Assembly (NCBI RefSeq): GCF_038502225.1
Contig: NC_091308.1
Location: 25,010,716-25,074,715 of the forward strand
DNA from: Cherax quadricarinatus
Lineage: Eukaryota; Arthropoda; Malacostraca; Decapoda; Parastacidae
Length of the DNA: 64,000 nt
Direction of reading: 5' to 3'
Below the pieces are notes generated by a model. That model was not told the DNA's origin and did no database searches. It worked only from the letters and a program-made list of their open reading frames with translations. The translations under genes and the position numbers were made by a program. This document shows positions 1 through 10,098 of the stretch, piece by piece. The stretch's first letter is position 1; every line of letters starts with the position of its first letter.

Positions 1-1
1 C

Positions 2-764
2 AATTTTCTCATTTGTGGTGATTTAAAAGTTATTGCTCTCCTACTAGGTCTTCAAGGCGGATATACCAAGTATCCCTGTTTTCTGTGTCTTTGGGACAGT
101 AGGGCAGACAGCCAGCACTATGAACAAAAAGACTGGCCACCAAGAACCAGCTTCTTACCCGGAAATAACAACGTGAAAACTGTGCCACTAGTTGACCCCA
201 AGAAAATCTGTTGCCACCACTCCACATCAAATTAGGGCTTATGAAAAATTTTGTGAAAGCCTTGAACAAGAATGGAACTGCTTTCAAGTACCTGGAGTCA
301 AAGTTTCCTCGTGTAAGTGAAGGCAAGCTGAAGGCAGGAATCTTTGTTGGCCATCAGATTAGGGAATTGTTGAAGGACAACCATTTTGATGAAGCATTGG
401 CAGGTGTCGAGGTGAATGCCTGGTTTTCATTAAAGTAGATTGTCTACAACTTCCTGGGAAACAGGCGCTCCCCCGAATATGAGAAGATGATCCAAGACCT
501 GATTTCAAGTTTCTAGGAACTTGAATCTAGAATGAGTGTGAAGATGCACTTTTTTTGCACTTACATCTTGACTATTTTCCCAACAGTTGTGGGGACTACA
601 GTGAGGAACAAGGCGAGTGGTTCCACCAGGATATTTGCACCATGGAAACTCGATACCAGGGCAAATGGAATGTCAGCATGATGGCGGATTACTGCTGGTC
701 ATTGAAACGTAATCGTCTCGATGCACAACACAAGCGAAAATCGAAGCGGTCCTACATCCTTTGA
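2..764 (+). pseudogene. Broken copy of a multi-copy arthropod gene of unknown function
   Basis: A conserved protein can be read across three frame segments. Bases 2-207 encode ICGDLKVIALLLGLQ and YTKYPCFLCLWDSR. Bases 211-554 encode LGLMKNFVKALNKNG, FPRVSEGKLKAGIFVG and HQIRELL. Bases 555-764 encode HLDYFPNSCGDYSEEQGE, then FHQDICTMETRYQGKW and ADYCWSLKR. The segments are separated by frameshifts near 208 and 555, and there are in-frame stops at 436-438 and near 514. I recognise these motifs as a protein found in many copies in arthropod and other invertebrate genomes, usually annotated as uncharacterized; its function is not known to me. A polyadenylation signal AATAAA lies at 803-808. The upstream part of the gene lies outside the window. 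The disruptions mean this copy cannot make the protein. Confidence 0.75.
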
Positions 765-1262
765 TTCAATATGTAGGCTAACCATTAGGAGCATATTTTT
801 TTAATAAAATCATTTGATTTGATTCATGTTGATTTGGAATTCATATGTTCTTAAACTAACAGAAAGTGATTTTCCATGATTACTTGCCTAATTTTAATAA
901 ATTAACAGTTTATTAAAAATTCACATTTTTGATCATTAATTTGTGTTTTATTCAAAATCCTTACGTGATAGAGCAAAATGGTTTAGATATTTACAATCAT
1001 CAGCCCAAGAATATGTAAGATTGCAACCATGAATAAAATTAAAAATTAAAAACATTCCAAATGCTGACTAGTGTAATGAGCAATTTGGTAATAGAAAAAC
1101 AGATCTTATTATCACTTTACTATTTTTAATACTAGATTCCAGAGTGAGATCAATCATACTGAGTACTACCTGTGGCGTCCGCCGAGTGAATTATTACATT
1201 CGACGTACAACACACGTAACACATTTCTGCATACGTCAGTAACCAGCTTTATGTGCGGTAGT
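765..1262. other. AT-rich stretch without recognisable gene
   Basis: Apart from the AATAAA at 803-808 that may belong to the preceding pseudogene, I see only AT-rich sequence with no coding pattern and no repeat family I recognise. Confidence 0.5.
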
Positions 1263-1740
1263 TCATTGCACGCACTCACTGGAGCGGAGGAGAGAGAGAT
1301 GCATGATAATATATACCTGGAAAGTACTCGAGGGCATGGTCCCAAATCTGCACACTTCAATAACAACATACTGGAGTGAGAGATATGGGAGGAAGTGCAA
1401 AATAAACAAAGTGAAGAGCAGGGGTGCGGCGGGCACAATAAGGGAACATTGTATCAACATTCGTGGTCCCAGACTATTCAACATCTTACCAGAAAATATC
1501 AGAAACATGGCTGGAGCAAGTGTAAAAGTCTTCAATAGAAAATGGATAAGTATCTTTTCCAGGTGCCAGATCAACCAGGCTGTGATGGATATGTGGGGCA
1601 GCAGGCCTCCAGCAGCAATAACCTGGTTGACAAGGGAAGCAACAGACAAGCCTGTCCCATGGCTGGGCTCCCAGAGTAGTAAGACTCTCGAAACTCATCA
1701 AAGTTATATCAAGGGTAAAGGTATGTTCGAATGAGTGCAC
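1263..1740 (+). pseudogene. LINE reverse transcriptase C-terminal fragment (family A2)
   Basis: The frame from about 1303 reads MIIYTWKVLEGMVPNLHT, then GRKCKINKVKSRGAAGTIRE and RGPRLFNILPENIRNMAG. This is the C-terminal tail beyond the reverse transcriptase domain of a non-LTR retrotransposon. It resembles the many family A tails in the window but diverges at the end (MWGSRPPAAITWLTREAT), which matches the tail of the minus-strand copies at 40905 and 63130. No endonuclease or catalytic RT motif is included, so it is a 5'-truncated dead fragment. It lies back-to-back with the minus-strand family A copy that starts near 1836. Confidence 0.8.
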
Positions 1741-3887
1741 CTTTCGGATACAGGGTAACTGTTACTTTGTGCGTGAGGCCTGCCAGTCTAGGGTGATGAG
1801 GAAGGGGGGAGCACCAAGGTAGGTTACCTTGCATGTGTACCTGGAGGGCATTCCGGGAATCAACGCCCCCGCGGCCTGGTCCATGACCAGGCCTCCTGAT
1901 GGATCAGGGCCTGATCAACGAGGCTGTTACTGCTGGCCGCACACTGTCCAACGTACGAACCACAGCCCGGCTGATCCGGCACTGACTTTAGGTATCTGTC
2001 TAGCTCCATCTTGAAGACAACCAGGGGCCTATTGGTAATTCCCCTTATGGTTGATGGGAGGCTGTTGAACAGTCTTGGGACCCGGGCACTTGTTGTGTTT
2101 TCTTAGTGTACCAATAGCACCCCTACTTTTCACTGGGGGTATGTTACATCGCCTGCCAAGCCTTTGCTTTTGTAGGGAGTGATTTCTGTGAGCAGATTAG
2201 AGACCAATCCCTCCAGGATCTTCCAGGTGTAGATTATGATGTATCTCTCTCGCCTGCACTCCAGTGAGTACTAGTCAAGTGCTTCCAGGCATTCCCAGTA
2301 GTTAAGGTGTTTGATGGAACTTATATGTGCCGTAAAGGTTCTCTGTACATTCTCTAGATCTGCAATTTCACCTGCCTTGAATGGGGATGTTAGTGTACAG
2401 CAGTAATCCAGCTTGGCATCTCTTGTCTTGAATTTTCTCATTATCCATCCTACCAGTTTCCTCACAGGTGTGATAGTGGCACTGTTGTGATCCTTGAAGG
2501 CGAGTTCTTCGGACATTATCACTCCCAGGTCCTACACATTACTTTTCCACTCTATTGTGTGATATACTCGGTTCTAGCTATTATTTCTTCCAGTTTTCCA
2601 TAACGGAGTAGTTGGAATTTGTCTTCACTGAACATCATATTCTTCTCCGTTGCCCATTGGAAAACTTGGTTTATATTTTCTTGGAGATTTGCCGTGTCTT
2701 CAATGGATGACACTCTCATACAGATCCTGATATCGTCTGCAAAGGATGATACGGTGCTATGGTTTACATCTCTATGTCTGTCTGATATGAGGATGAGGAA
2801 CATGATAAGGGCGAGTATTGTGCCTTGTGAAACAGAGCTCTTCACTATAGCAGTTTCCGATTAAAGTCTGTTTACCACTACTCTTTGTGTTCGGCTGATT
2901 AGAAAGTTGAAGATCCATCTGTATACTTTGCCAGTTATCCCTTTAGCAGGCATTTTCTGTGCTGTTGCACCATGATTGCACTTGTCAAAGGCTTTTGCAA
3001 AATCTGTGTATACTACAACTGCATTCTGCTTGTTTTCCAGTGCATTTAAGACCATATCATAGTGGTCGGTCCAGTAGTTGTAAGAGGCAGGAGCGACCTG
3101 CGCTGAACCCATGTTGTCCTGGATTGTGCAATTTTTGGGAGTCAAAGTGGTTTGCAATCCTGCTTCTTAGAACTATTTCAAAGATTTTTACGATGTGGGA
3201 CGTTGAAGCTATTGGTCTACAGTTCTTAGCTAATGTTTTGCTGCCACCTTTATGGAGTGGGGCTATATCCGTTATTACTGACTGTGAAATCTCAACTGTG
3301 TCTATGCTCCTTCTCCGCAGCATACTTAGGGCCCGTGAGAGAGGTTTCCTGCAGCTCGTAATGAACACAGTTCCACGGGTTTGGGCCTGGGGCTGAGTGC
3401 ATGGGCATGTTGTCGGTGGCTTTCTCAAAGGCTAGCGGAGTTAGGGTTATGTCAGAAATTTGGCATACATTGACAGGGTTTTGAGGCTCATTCATGAAAA
3501 AAATATTTGGATTATCCATCTTTAGACTGATTAGTGGCTAGCTGAACACAGTCGTATTGCGATTTCCGTATCCACTCATTTCTTTGTTGTCATCTGTGAG
3601 GGCCCATCTTGTCTGAGCAGGGGCCCTATACAAGAAGTGGTTTTTGCCTTGTTTTTGGCATACGAAAAGAAATATTTCGAATATCTTTCAATTTCACTAA
3701 TCGCTTTTAACTCCTCTTGTCTCTCCTGGATCCTGAATGAGTCCTTTGACTTAAGGTCAATATTTTTCCACTTCCCTAGTTAGCGTTTCATTCCGTGTTT
3801 CAGATAATCTAGCATTCTTGAGGAGCTCAGTGATTCCTCGCCTTCTGTTGAGGGAGCGTCTCTCGCCAGTTTACTTCTCTTTTTTGA

Positions 3888-4057
3888 TAAATTAGACACA
3901 TGTGCAACTCTTGGGTATCTTTATTGAGGAAACGTTTCGCCACACAGTGGCTTCATCAGTCCATACAAAGGAGAATCTTGAAGAACAGGAGGAGAATGAG
4001 GTAATCAGTCCCTCAACCTTGAGTCGATGTGGTCAGTCCATCAATCTTGAATAGGGG
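3888..4057 (-). mobile_element. Penelope-type terminal unit with hammerhead ribozyme, inserted in the LINE
   Basis: This 170-bp block interrupts the family A LINE between its RT and endonuclease segments: flanking LINE sequence continues as GGAATATGCCTTGAACAT at 4057, matching uninterrupted sequence near 51960. The block shares its order of motifs (ACACATGTGCAAC, TATCTTTATTGAGGAAACG, GGTAATCAGTCCCTCAACC) with the plus-strand unit at 54840-55020. Its minus strand carries a complete hammerhead core. Such units are known from the terminal repeats of Penelope-like retroelements; assignment here is by that motif and by the relative at 45081-45929. Confidence 0.7.
3915..3966 (-). ncRNA. Hammerhead ribozyme (minimal type I)
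   Basis: The minus strand reads CTGATGA, then stem II GCCAC-TGT-GTGGC (5 perfect base pairs), then GAAAC followed directly by GTTTC. Stem I can form from GGA/TCC next to the core and GTAT/ATAC further out, separated by an internal loop on the 3' side, as in natural type I hammerheads. Stem III is only the self-complementary ACGT, so intramolecular cleavage would be weak and a dimer would be expected to be the active form; this minimal stem III is known for Penelope-element hammerheads. All CUGANGA and GAAA core positions are present. Confidence 0.75.
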
Positions 4058-4529
4058 AATATGCCTTGAACATACTTCAGCTACCAGAAATTTGATCTTT
4101 TCAAGGCACTGGTTAGGGTCCATGTAATTCAAGATATCTTCCCAACATATTTCATTAAGGTCATAGTATACCTGGTCCCAGTTGATGTTCTTGTTTTTGA
4201 AGTTAAATTTGGTGAAGGTATCCTCATAGCTGTATGCATTTTGCTGATCAGGACTCCTGTGCATGTAAGTCTGAACTTCGATTAGATTGTAATCAGAATT
4301 AGTGTTTTTGATATTGTTTTGTTTCTTACCAGGTCCTCATTATTTGTGAAAATAAGATCAAGTGTGTTCTCCAGTCTTGTTGGCTCCACTATCTGCTGAC
4401 TTATGGTGTGTTTATTGCAGAAATCCAGCAACTCATGTGTGTGTGTGACTTTCATCTGAGCTGCTTCCAGGGATTATTTCTGTAGGGGTTGCCCAGGAGC
4501 CTCAGTTCTTCAGAAACCTTAGGATAGTT

Positions 4530-4598
4530 AATACCAGCAAGGGTCAAGTCACAGCTCCTGACCCGCCTCTTCGGTGGTCACTACTAGGTCCACGCTCT
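4530..4598 (-). repeat. 3' end fragment of a family B LINE
   Basis: The sequence around CTCCTGACCCGCCTCTTC and CACTACTAGGTCCACGCTC matches the terminal non-coding part of family B seen at 28915-28985 (minus) and 37230-37270 (plus). Only the last few tens of bases are present, next to a (TA)n tract. Confidence 0.6.
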
Positions 4599-4628
4599 CC
4601 ATATATATATATATATATATATATATAT
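4599..4628. repeat. (TA)n microsatellite
   Basis: About 14 uninterrupted TA units border the interspersed repeat that follows. Confidence 0.95.
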
Positions 4629-4825
4629 CCTCCATGGGGAAGTGGAACAGAATTCTTCCTCCGTAAGCCATGCGTGTTGTAAGAGGCGACTAAAATGCCG
4701 GGAGCAAGGAGCTAGTAACCTCTTCTCCTGTATATATTACTAAATGTAAAAGGAGAAACTTTCGTTTTTCCTTTTGGGCCACCCCGCCTCGGTGGGATAC
4801 GGCCGGTGTGTTGAAAGAAAGAATA
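4629..4825 (+). repeat. Short interspersed repeat bordered by TA tracts
   Basis: A discrete G/C-richer block beginning CTCCATGGGGAAGTGG and ending GGTGTGTTGAAAGAAAG sits between two (TA)n tracts. I recognise this block as a repeat common in crustacean sequences, where it typically ends in GAAAGAAAG followed by a simple repeat. It has no coding capacity. It could be the 3' end of a LINE or a SINE-like element; the sequence alone does not decide. Confidence 0.6.
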
Positions 4826-4852
4826 TATATATATATAATTATATATATTATA

Positions 4853-4887
<35 letters not shown>

Positions 4888-4952
4888 ATTATATATATTA
4901 TATGTATATATTATATATATATATTATATATATATATATATTATATATATTA

Positions 4953-5037
<85 letters not shown>
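4826..5037. repeat. Long (TA)n-rich microsatellite
   Basis: Roughly 210 bp of TA units with short ATTATATATA interruptions; the last 90 bp are almost pure TA. The tyrosine/isoleucine-rich reading frame across it is an artefact of the repeat. Confidence 0.95.
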
Positions 5038-5040
<3 letters not shown>

Positions 5041-5420
5041 ATGCCTAATGAGTTAAACTTGTGATTTTGGCTTAAATAGTAACTCACTTCCTGCCGAATA
5101 AGGCAAGAGAAAATTTATGTATGCAAAAATTTCGCAAAAATCCTTCTGAACCTAACGAAAAAAATATATTTCATTGTGTTTGTTTATTAAATTATTGTAA
5201 ACATATAAAAAAATCTATTTAGTTGGGCTAGGCTAAATTAAACTGCGCTTGTTATAATAAGGTTAGGTAAGTTTTCGAAGGTTCTTTTGGTACAAAATTA
5301 TTAATTTTTACATTAACATAAATGAAAAAAGATATCTTTAAACGCATAAGAGAAAAGTTTAAAAGGGACTTAATTTTAAACGAGTTCTTGCTGACTAGTT
5401 TTACAAATATATTAGCAAAT
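5038..5420 (+). repeat. AT-rich interspersed repeat, probable non-autonomous element
   Basis: Starting GTCATGCCTAATGAG directly after the TA tract, this block contains TGAACCTAACGAAAAAAATA, TTTAGTTGGGCTAGGC and GTTATAATAAGGTTAGGTAAG. I recognise it as a repeat that is common in decapod genomes, often with GTCGTGCCGAATA-like ends next to TA tracts. The right end here is eroded, so inverted termini cannot be shown. Non-autonomous DNA transposon is an inference. Confidence 0.5.
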
Positions 5421-5436
5421 GAATCAATACAGTGTC

Positions 5437-6010
5437 AATAACATAACTGCGAGAAAAATGACAGGATGAATAATGAAAACCTTCAAAACAAGTGGTACCA
5501 AGACAATGATCTTTTTTATATCACTTGGTCTCTCTCTGCTGGAATACAGTTGTACACTAACATCTCGTTTCAAGGCAGGTGAAATTGCAGATTTAGAGAA
5601 TGTGCTGAGAACTTTTAATGCATATATAAGTTCCGTTAAACACCTTAATTACTGGAATCGCCTGGAGTCACTTGACCTGTACTCAATGGAGCGCAGGCGA
5701 GAGAGATACATTATAATCTACGCCTTGAAAATCCTAGAGGGGCTGGTCCCAAATCAAAGGACTGGGCAGACGGTGCAACATACCCCCAATGAAAAGTAGG
5801 GGCGTCATTAGTCCGGGGCTGAAGACTGTTCAACAGTCTCCCACCAGGCATATGGAGAATTACCAATAGCCCCCTGGCTGCTTTCAAGAGGGAGCTGGTG
5901 ATACCTTAAGTCAGTACCTGACCAGCAGGGCTGGTCAGGTACTGACCAGGACTGGGCCGCGGGGGCGTTAACCCCCGGAACACCCTCCAGGTAGACTCCA
6001 GGTATACCAG
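5437..6010 (+). pseudogene. Family A LINE C-terminal and 3' end fragment
   Basis: Reads SLLEYSCTLTSRFKAGEIAD, LENVLRTFNAYISSVKHLNY and LYSMERRRERYIIIYALKIL, then shifts frame and continues into the non-coding 3' end (GGGCCGCGGGGGCGTTAACC, CACCCTCCAGGTAGACTCC). This is the 5'-truncated tail of the same family as 1836-4484, in the opposite orientation. A deletion joins GLVPNQRTG to the CVQHTPNEK part, and an inverted GACCAGCAGGGCTGGTC lies at about 5929-5945. Confidence 0.85.
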
Positions 6011-7107
6011 TAATTTATCTATGACGTGAGTCATAAAGTCTAGCAACACAATTTTTACCCACTCTCAAGTATCTAATAATGTTGATTAATAATAATAATA
6101 ATAATAACAATAATAATACAATTCATAGAACATCTTCCCTAGAGGGGACACATAACTAGTTAAATATTTCTAGGAGGTGGCAATCTGTTCTCGGTAACCT
6201 ATGAATATTAAAACAACACTACCCGGAAAAAAGTATATATCTGTTACTGGTTATAGGTACGTCACAACCCTCTCCCTGACAACGATCTCTGTTATGAAGG
6301 TACTGATTTATTCTCCGTAACACAACATAGTCAACTCCTGGTCGCCGCCAAAGTAGACGGATATGAACTATGTAATTATCACCGGTTTACACAATGTAAA
6401 ATAGTTGACAATTACTCCAGGGGCACTACTCAGATACAAACATCAGGTATTCCGCTTATTGTGATGCTCAACGTGGAGCTTACATTCCCTGTTTCAACCT
6501 CTTCAAATACACTATTCACTTTCCAACTTACGTTAATTAGTTATTTGCTGAAACCTTAATTATCCTAAATATCCTGGAGTTCTCGTTGCTGTTACTGATG
6601 CTATCGCTGAGGTTGGTGCTGCTGTTTCTGTTCCTGTAGTTGAAAGCTAATAACTACACTACATAAACGGGATGCTAATGACTAGCAGCTAAGAGGTGGG
6701 TTACATACATTGTATTATATGGACTAGCCGGTCTCAGCAGCATATATACACTAAGGAACCTACGCCTATGGGTGTATATAACTTTGATATGACGTGTGTT
6801 TCTTACTCTTAATATAGATTGAATAAGGTTTCACAAGTGCTCGCTGAATTCCCCGATGGTGAGGCCACTGTAACCAGAGCACCAATTATGTCAAGTGCGC
6901 CAGTCCATCCATTAACTTAAACATCGTGTGAAGGAATGATGCCAGTTACAAAGTATCAACAAGTGCTTGTTGTATATGACTATGTTGGCTCTGTACCTAC
7001 AGCTGCAGTGGAAGTCTTCTATTGATTCATAACTCTGGAAACAAACAACCTTGACCCACATTTTGAGGTGTGTCTCTTGCATTAATGTTTAAAGCCATTA
7101 TCTAGGG
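6011..7107. other. No recognisable gene; short (AAT)n tract
   Basis: Apart from an imperfect AATAATAAT tract at 6089-6122, I find no coding pattern, RNA gene or repeat family I can name in this 1.1-kb stretch. Confidence 0.5.
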
Positions 7108-7378
7108 TTATTGATGCAGTTGAATTATAAGTAATTCTTCGTGCTTGTGTATATCAAATGTGTTTAGCATTTTAAAGAGTTGAATGAGGTCTCCGTGCAG
7201 TTTCCGTTTCATAAGGAATAACAGTTTAACTGCTCTGAATCTTTCTTGATATGATATGTTTCCCAAAAAAGGTATCAATTTAGTTGCTACACTCTGCACC
7301 CTTTCCAGTCTACCTTCCTCTTTTACGTAATTTGGGGACCAAATTGCACAGCATAATCAGGGTACGGTCTGACAAGTG
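7108..7378 (-). pseudogene. LINE RT C-terminal fragment, a different family
   Basis: The minus strand reads LERVQSVATKLIPFLGNISY, QERFRAVKLLFLMKRKLHGD and LIQLFKMLNTFDIHKHEE. This is the pattern of LINE RT tails (LERVQRRATKMIPGLR..SYEERL..LKLFSLEKRRLRGDMI in related elements). Upstream, VRPYPDYAVQFG and WSPNYVKEEG can be read only in shifted frames. The rest of the element is missing. Confidence 0.7.
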
Positions 7379-7435
7379 TGATGTCGAGTGCCAGCCTATC
7401 ACTTGAGTTTGGATAGCTATAACCACTGTTTTAAA

Positions 7436-7560
7436 AGGGGTGGACCGGAAATCCAGCGGAAGGCCTCAGTCAGATGACCAAAAGCTTCAACGGCGGGTCA
7501 TCATCTAAGACCCGCGTCAGGAAACACTTGTCCTGTTTCCTGACGAACCTTACCTAAACC
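7436..7560. repeat. Short interspersed repeat with two perfect hairpins
   Basis: The block from GGGGTGGACCGGAAATCC to CCTTACCTAAACC holds GCGGGTC-loop-GACCCGC (7-bp stem) and GTCAGGAAACA-CTTGTCC-TGTTTCCTGAC (11-bp stem). I have the impression that it is a recurring crustacean repeat, but only one copy is in the window. No coding capacity. Confidence 0.5.
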
Positions 7561-8992
7561 TTGAATTTGGAATGTAGGTCGTCTCTGCTCCCTTCTCGTG
7601 CTTTAGATCGAGAGGTTATGTGATGGACAGAACGAGAAGAGAGGTTCAGCCAATGAACTGGCTGAGGTGGAAAGTTTTGCGAGACCCATATTGGAGGGTG
7701 ACGCCACGTATGACACTGGTGTTGAAGACCTTTGCGAAGATTGATACGGGAGCTGCAGTGAACTACTTTACCAGTATATAATTCCGTATTCCTCCCAGTT
7801 TGCAAAGTTAGGTAATAAATCAGTGCACTCTTACAGTGGTGTGAATCCTTGTCCAAAAATAATAGTCACTATGGACATAAAGTAAACGAATTATTCTTTT
7901 CCTGTTTACTTGAGTAACTCTGTAAAGTGTATTAAGAATAATGGAAGTTCTATACAACTCAACTGCTGCAATTGAAGGAAGTTTGTGTTAAGTATCAATG
8001 GAGAGGAAAGGAGGCACTCGCACCACCGGTATGACAAAAGTTTGTATGAAGGAGGGTGTGCAGCGGTCGCGGAGTGATACAGGGGGAGGGGTATGCCATA
8101 GTAAATTAATATCTGAGCACTGGCTGTGGTGAAATCGACTAATAATCTGGCATCATCGCGGCTACAAATGAATGGATCGGCCTCAAACTATGATTCATAA
8201 GTACTGGAACGTTCCCTGCTGAAGAATAGGGACAGAGAATTTGCGGGGCCTCCAGAATAAGGTAGTGAGAGTAGAAATAATGAGGCGTCGCAATGCAACA
8301 CTTACAGTATGTATGCCATTAGTCCCTTCAATTAGATTTCTCGCTGGCCAGTAGGATTCTATTTATTAGGCAGGTGTTGTGGGGCGATCCAACTACAATA
8401 TAAATGGTAAGTGACAATATAAATTCTCTTAGTTATCTAATATTTGGTACATATGTGCCTGGTGTCAATTAGAAAAATCTTACCCTGTCTGTGTGTATTA
8501 GTGTTCCCATTAATCCTTATTGGAGATTAGTTCATTTAATTTTCATATAATCCACACTATTTTATAATTTACCATTATCAGTGTTAATATTTAATATTTT
8601 AATTATTAATTTAATGTCAGGTCAAGCTTTTTTTGTAAGTGGTGAAGGAGTGGGCATCGAAGGAGTAACAGTCCTGTGACTTACTGTGACTAAGTCCCAC
8701 TCACCTCACCCAAATTATTTGCACGTAATAATTCAGGTAATAACTTGTAAACCTCATGCAGGTAATTTCTCACACTTAGTATCGATGTCTATGGTTACTT
8801 CACTGACATTCTATTCTATTCTAGTTTATTAAAAAAAAAATTTAATGAAAGAGGGGTGGGAGGGATGGGTGGAAACATTAAATCACAGCTGGGTTTGCCG
8901 GCATTTCCCTTCTTGAAGATAAAATGTCAGTGATATTATCCTCATATTTGACTGGGAAGGTCTGCAAATATTTCTCACTAATAATTATAATC
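7561..8992. other. No recognisable gene
   Basis: Mixed-composition sequence with an A10 run near 8830 followed by a purine-rich patch. Reading frames here are short and show no family pattern. Confidence 0.5.
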
Positions 8993-9612
8993 CATGCTTG
9001 ATGCCGCTTATCCTTACACTGTACATGATGCTGCTCATCCTTACACTGTACATGATGCTGCTCATCCTTACACTGTACATGATGCTGCTCATCCTTACAC
9101 TGTACATGATGCTCACCCTCACACTGAATATGATGCTCACTCTCACACTGTACATGATGCTGCTCATCCTTACACTGTACTTGATGCTATTCATCCTCAC
9201 ACTACATAATACAGCCCATCCTCACACTGTACATAATACAGCCCATCCTCACACTGTATATAATACAGCCCATCCTCACACTGTACATAATACAGCCCAT
9301 CCTCACACTGTACATAATACAGCCCATCCTCACACTGTACATAATACAGCCCATCCTCACACTGTACATAATACAGCCCATCCTCACACTGTACATAATA
9401 CAGCCCATCCTCACACTGTACATAATACAGCCCATCCTCACACTGTACATAATACAGCCCATCCTCACGCTGTACATAATACAGCCCATCTTCACACTGT
9501 ACATAATACAGCCCATCTTCACACTGTACATAATACAGCCCATCCTCACACTACATAATACAGCCCATCCTCACACTGTACATTATACAGCCCATCCTCA
9601 CGCTATACATAA
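8993..9612. repeat. 27-bp minisatellite
   Basis: About 22 tandem copies of a 27-bp unit. The left third uses GATGCTGCTCATCCTTACAC-type units, the right two thirds AATACAGCCCATCCTCACAC-type units, both followed by TGTACAT. Because 27 is a multiple of three, long frames stay open on both strands; the resulting 9-residue repeats are not evidence of a protein. Confidence 0.95.
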
Positions 9613-9958
9613 CGAACGCATTGTTTCCAACGATATACCAGCCCCTGGTATATCCCCCGCTGCCAGATGTCCCCCTCCCTTTTATATAGCCAGAGTGTTA
9701 ACGAATAACAATACTAAACTTAACACACAACAAACGAAATGTTCCACGTTGCTTAAGATTCCTAGAAACTGATACGAACACGTTAGAAAACGAGCGGTGT
9801 ATTTTGAAGACGAGTTTGGACAATGACCTGATTCTATTCCCCCTCCCCTGGTGTGACCTCCGCCTTGTTATGCTAGGTCAGGGCCCTGACAGGGGTCAAG
9901 AACTTCTCGGACACCAGGTCATGCACTCCCACACTCACGACACCAGTCCTTCACAGCT
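9613..9958. other. Left flank of the Tx1-type insertion, no gene seen
   Basis: Unique-looking sequence between the minisatellite and the left target-site duplication. It contains a partial palindrome GGTCAGGGCCCTGACAGGGG near 9878. Its continuation on the far side of the LINE is at 15777. Confidence 0.5.
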
Positions 9959-10098
9959 AATCTCTCCAGGTGATTCGCTGCCTGACCACGGTGGAGTGAG
10001 GTTGTCTCGGCACCCCTCTGCTGTCTTCAGGCGAGCTACCTTAGTTCAGCAACAACCATTGAGTAGTGAGGACGTGCGCTGCTCATTGGGATATCAAC

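Larger units (their letters stand above)
1836..4484 (-). pseudogene. Degenerate family A non-LTR retrotransposon (endonuclease linker, RT and tail)
   Basis: Read on the minus strand from 4484 to 1836, this is one LINE copy broken into many frames. 4013-4264 encodes the segment after the endonuclease (NYMDPNQCLEKIKFLVAEVC). 3292-3519 encodes APGPNPWNCVHYELQETSL. 3057-3428 carries IAPLHKGGSKTLAKNCRPIA. 2861-3157 carries VVVYTDFAKAFDKCNHG (RT motif A). 2552-2845 carries SSVSQGTILALIMFLI and the catalytic FADD motif in SSFADDIRIC. 2271-2522 and 1836-2270 give the tail and the G/C-rich 3' end that recurs throughout the window. The frame order matches the better copy at 47585-52996. Frameshifts, stops and an insertion at 3888-4057 make it inactive. 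I place it in the broad Jockey/CR1-like group from the RT motifs; the exact clade is uncertain. Confidence 0.85.

Noticed and set aside
8993..9558. Long open frames (up to 186 codons) on both strands over the 27-bp repeat
   Set aside because: Unit length is a multiple of three, so frames stay open by construction; no non-repetitive coding sequence or splice context adjoins them.
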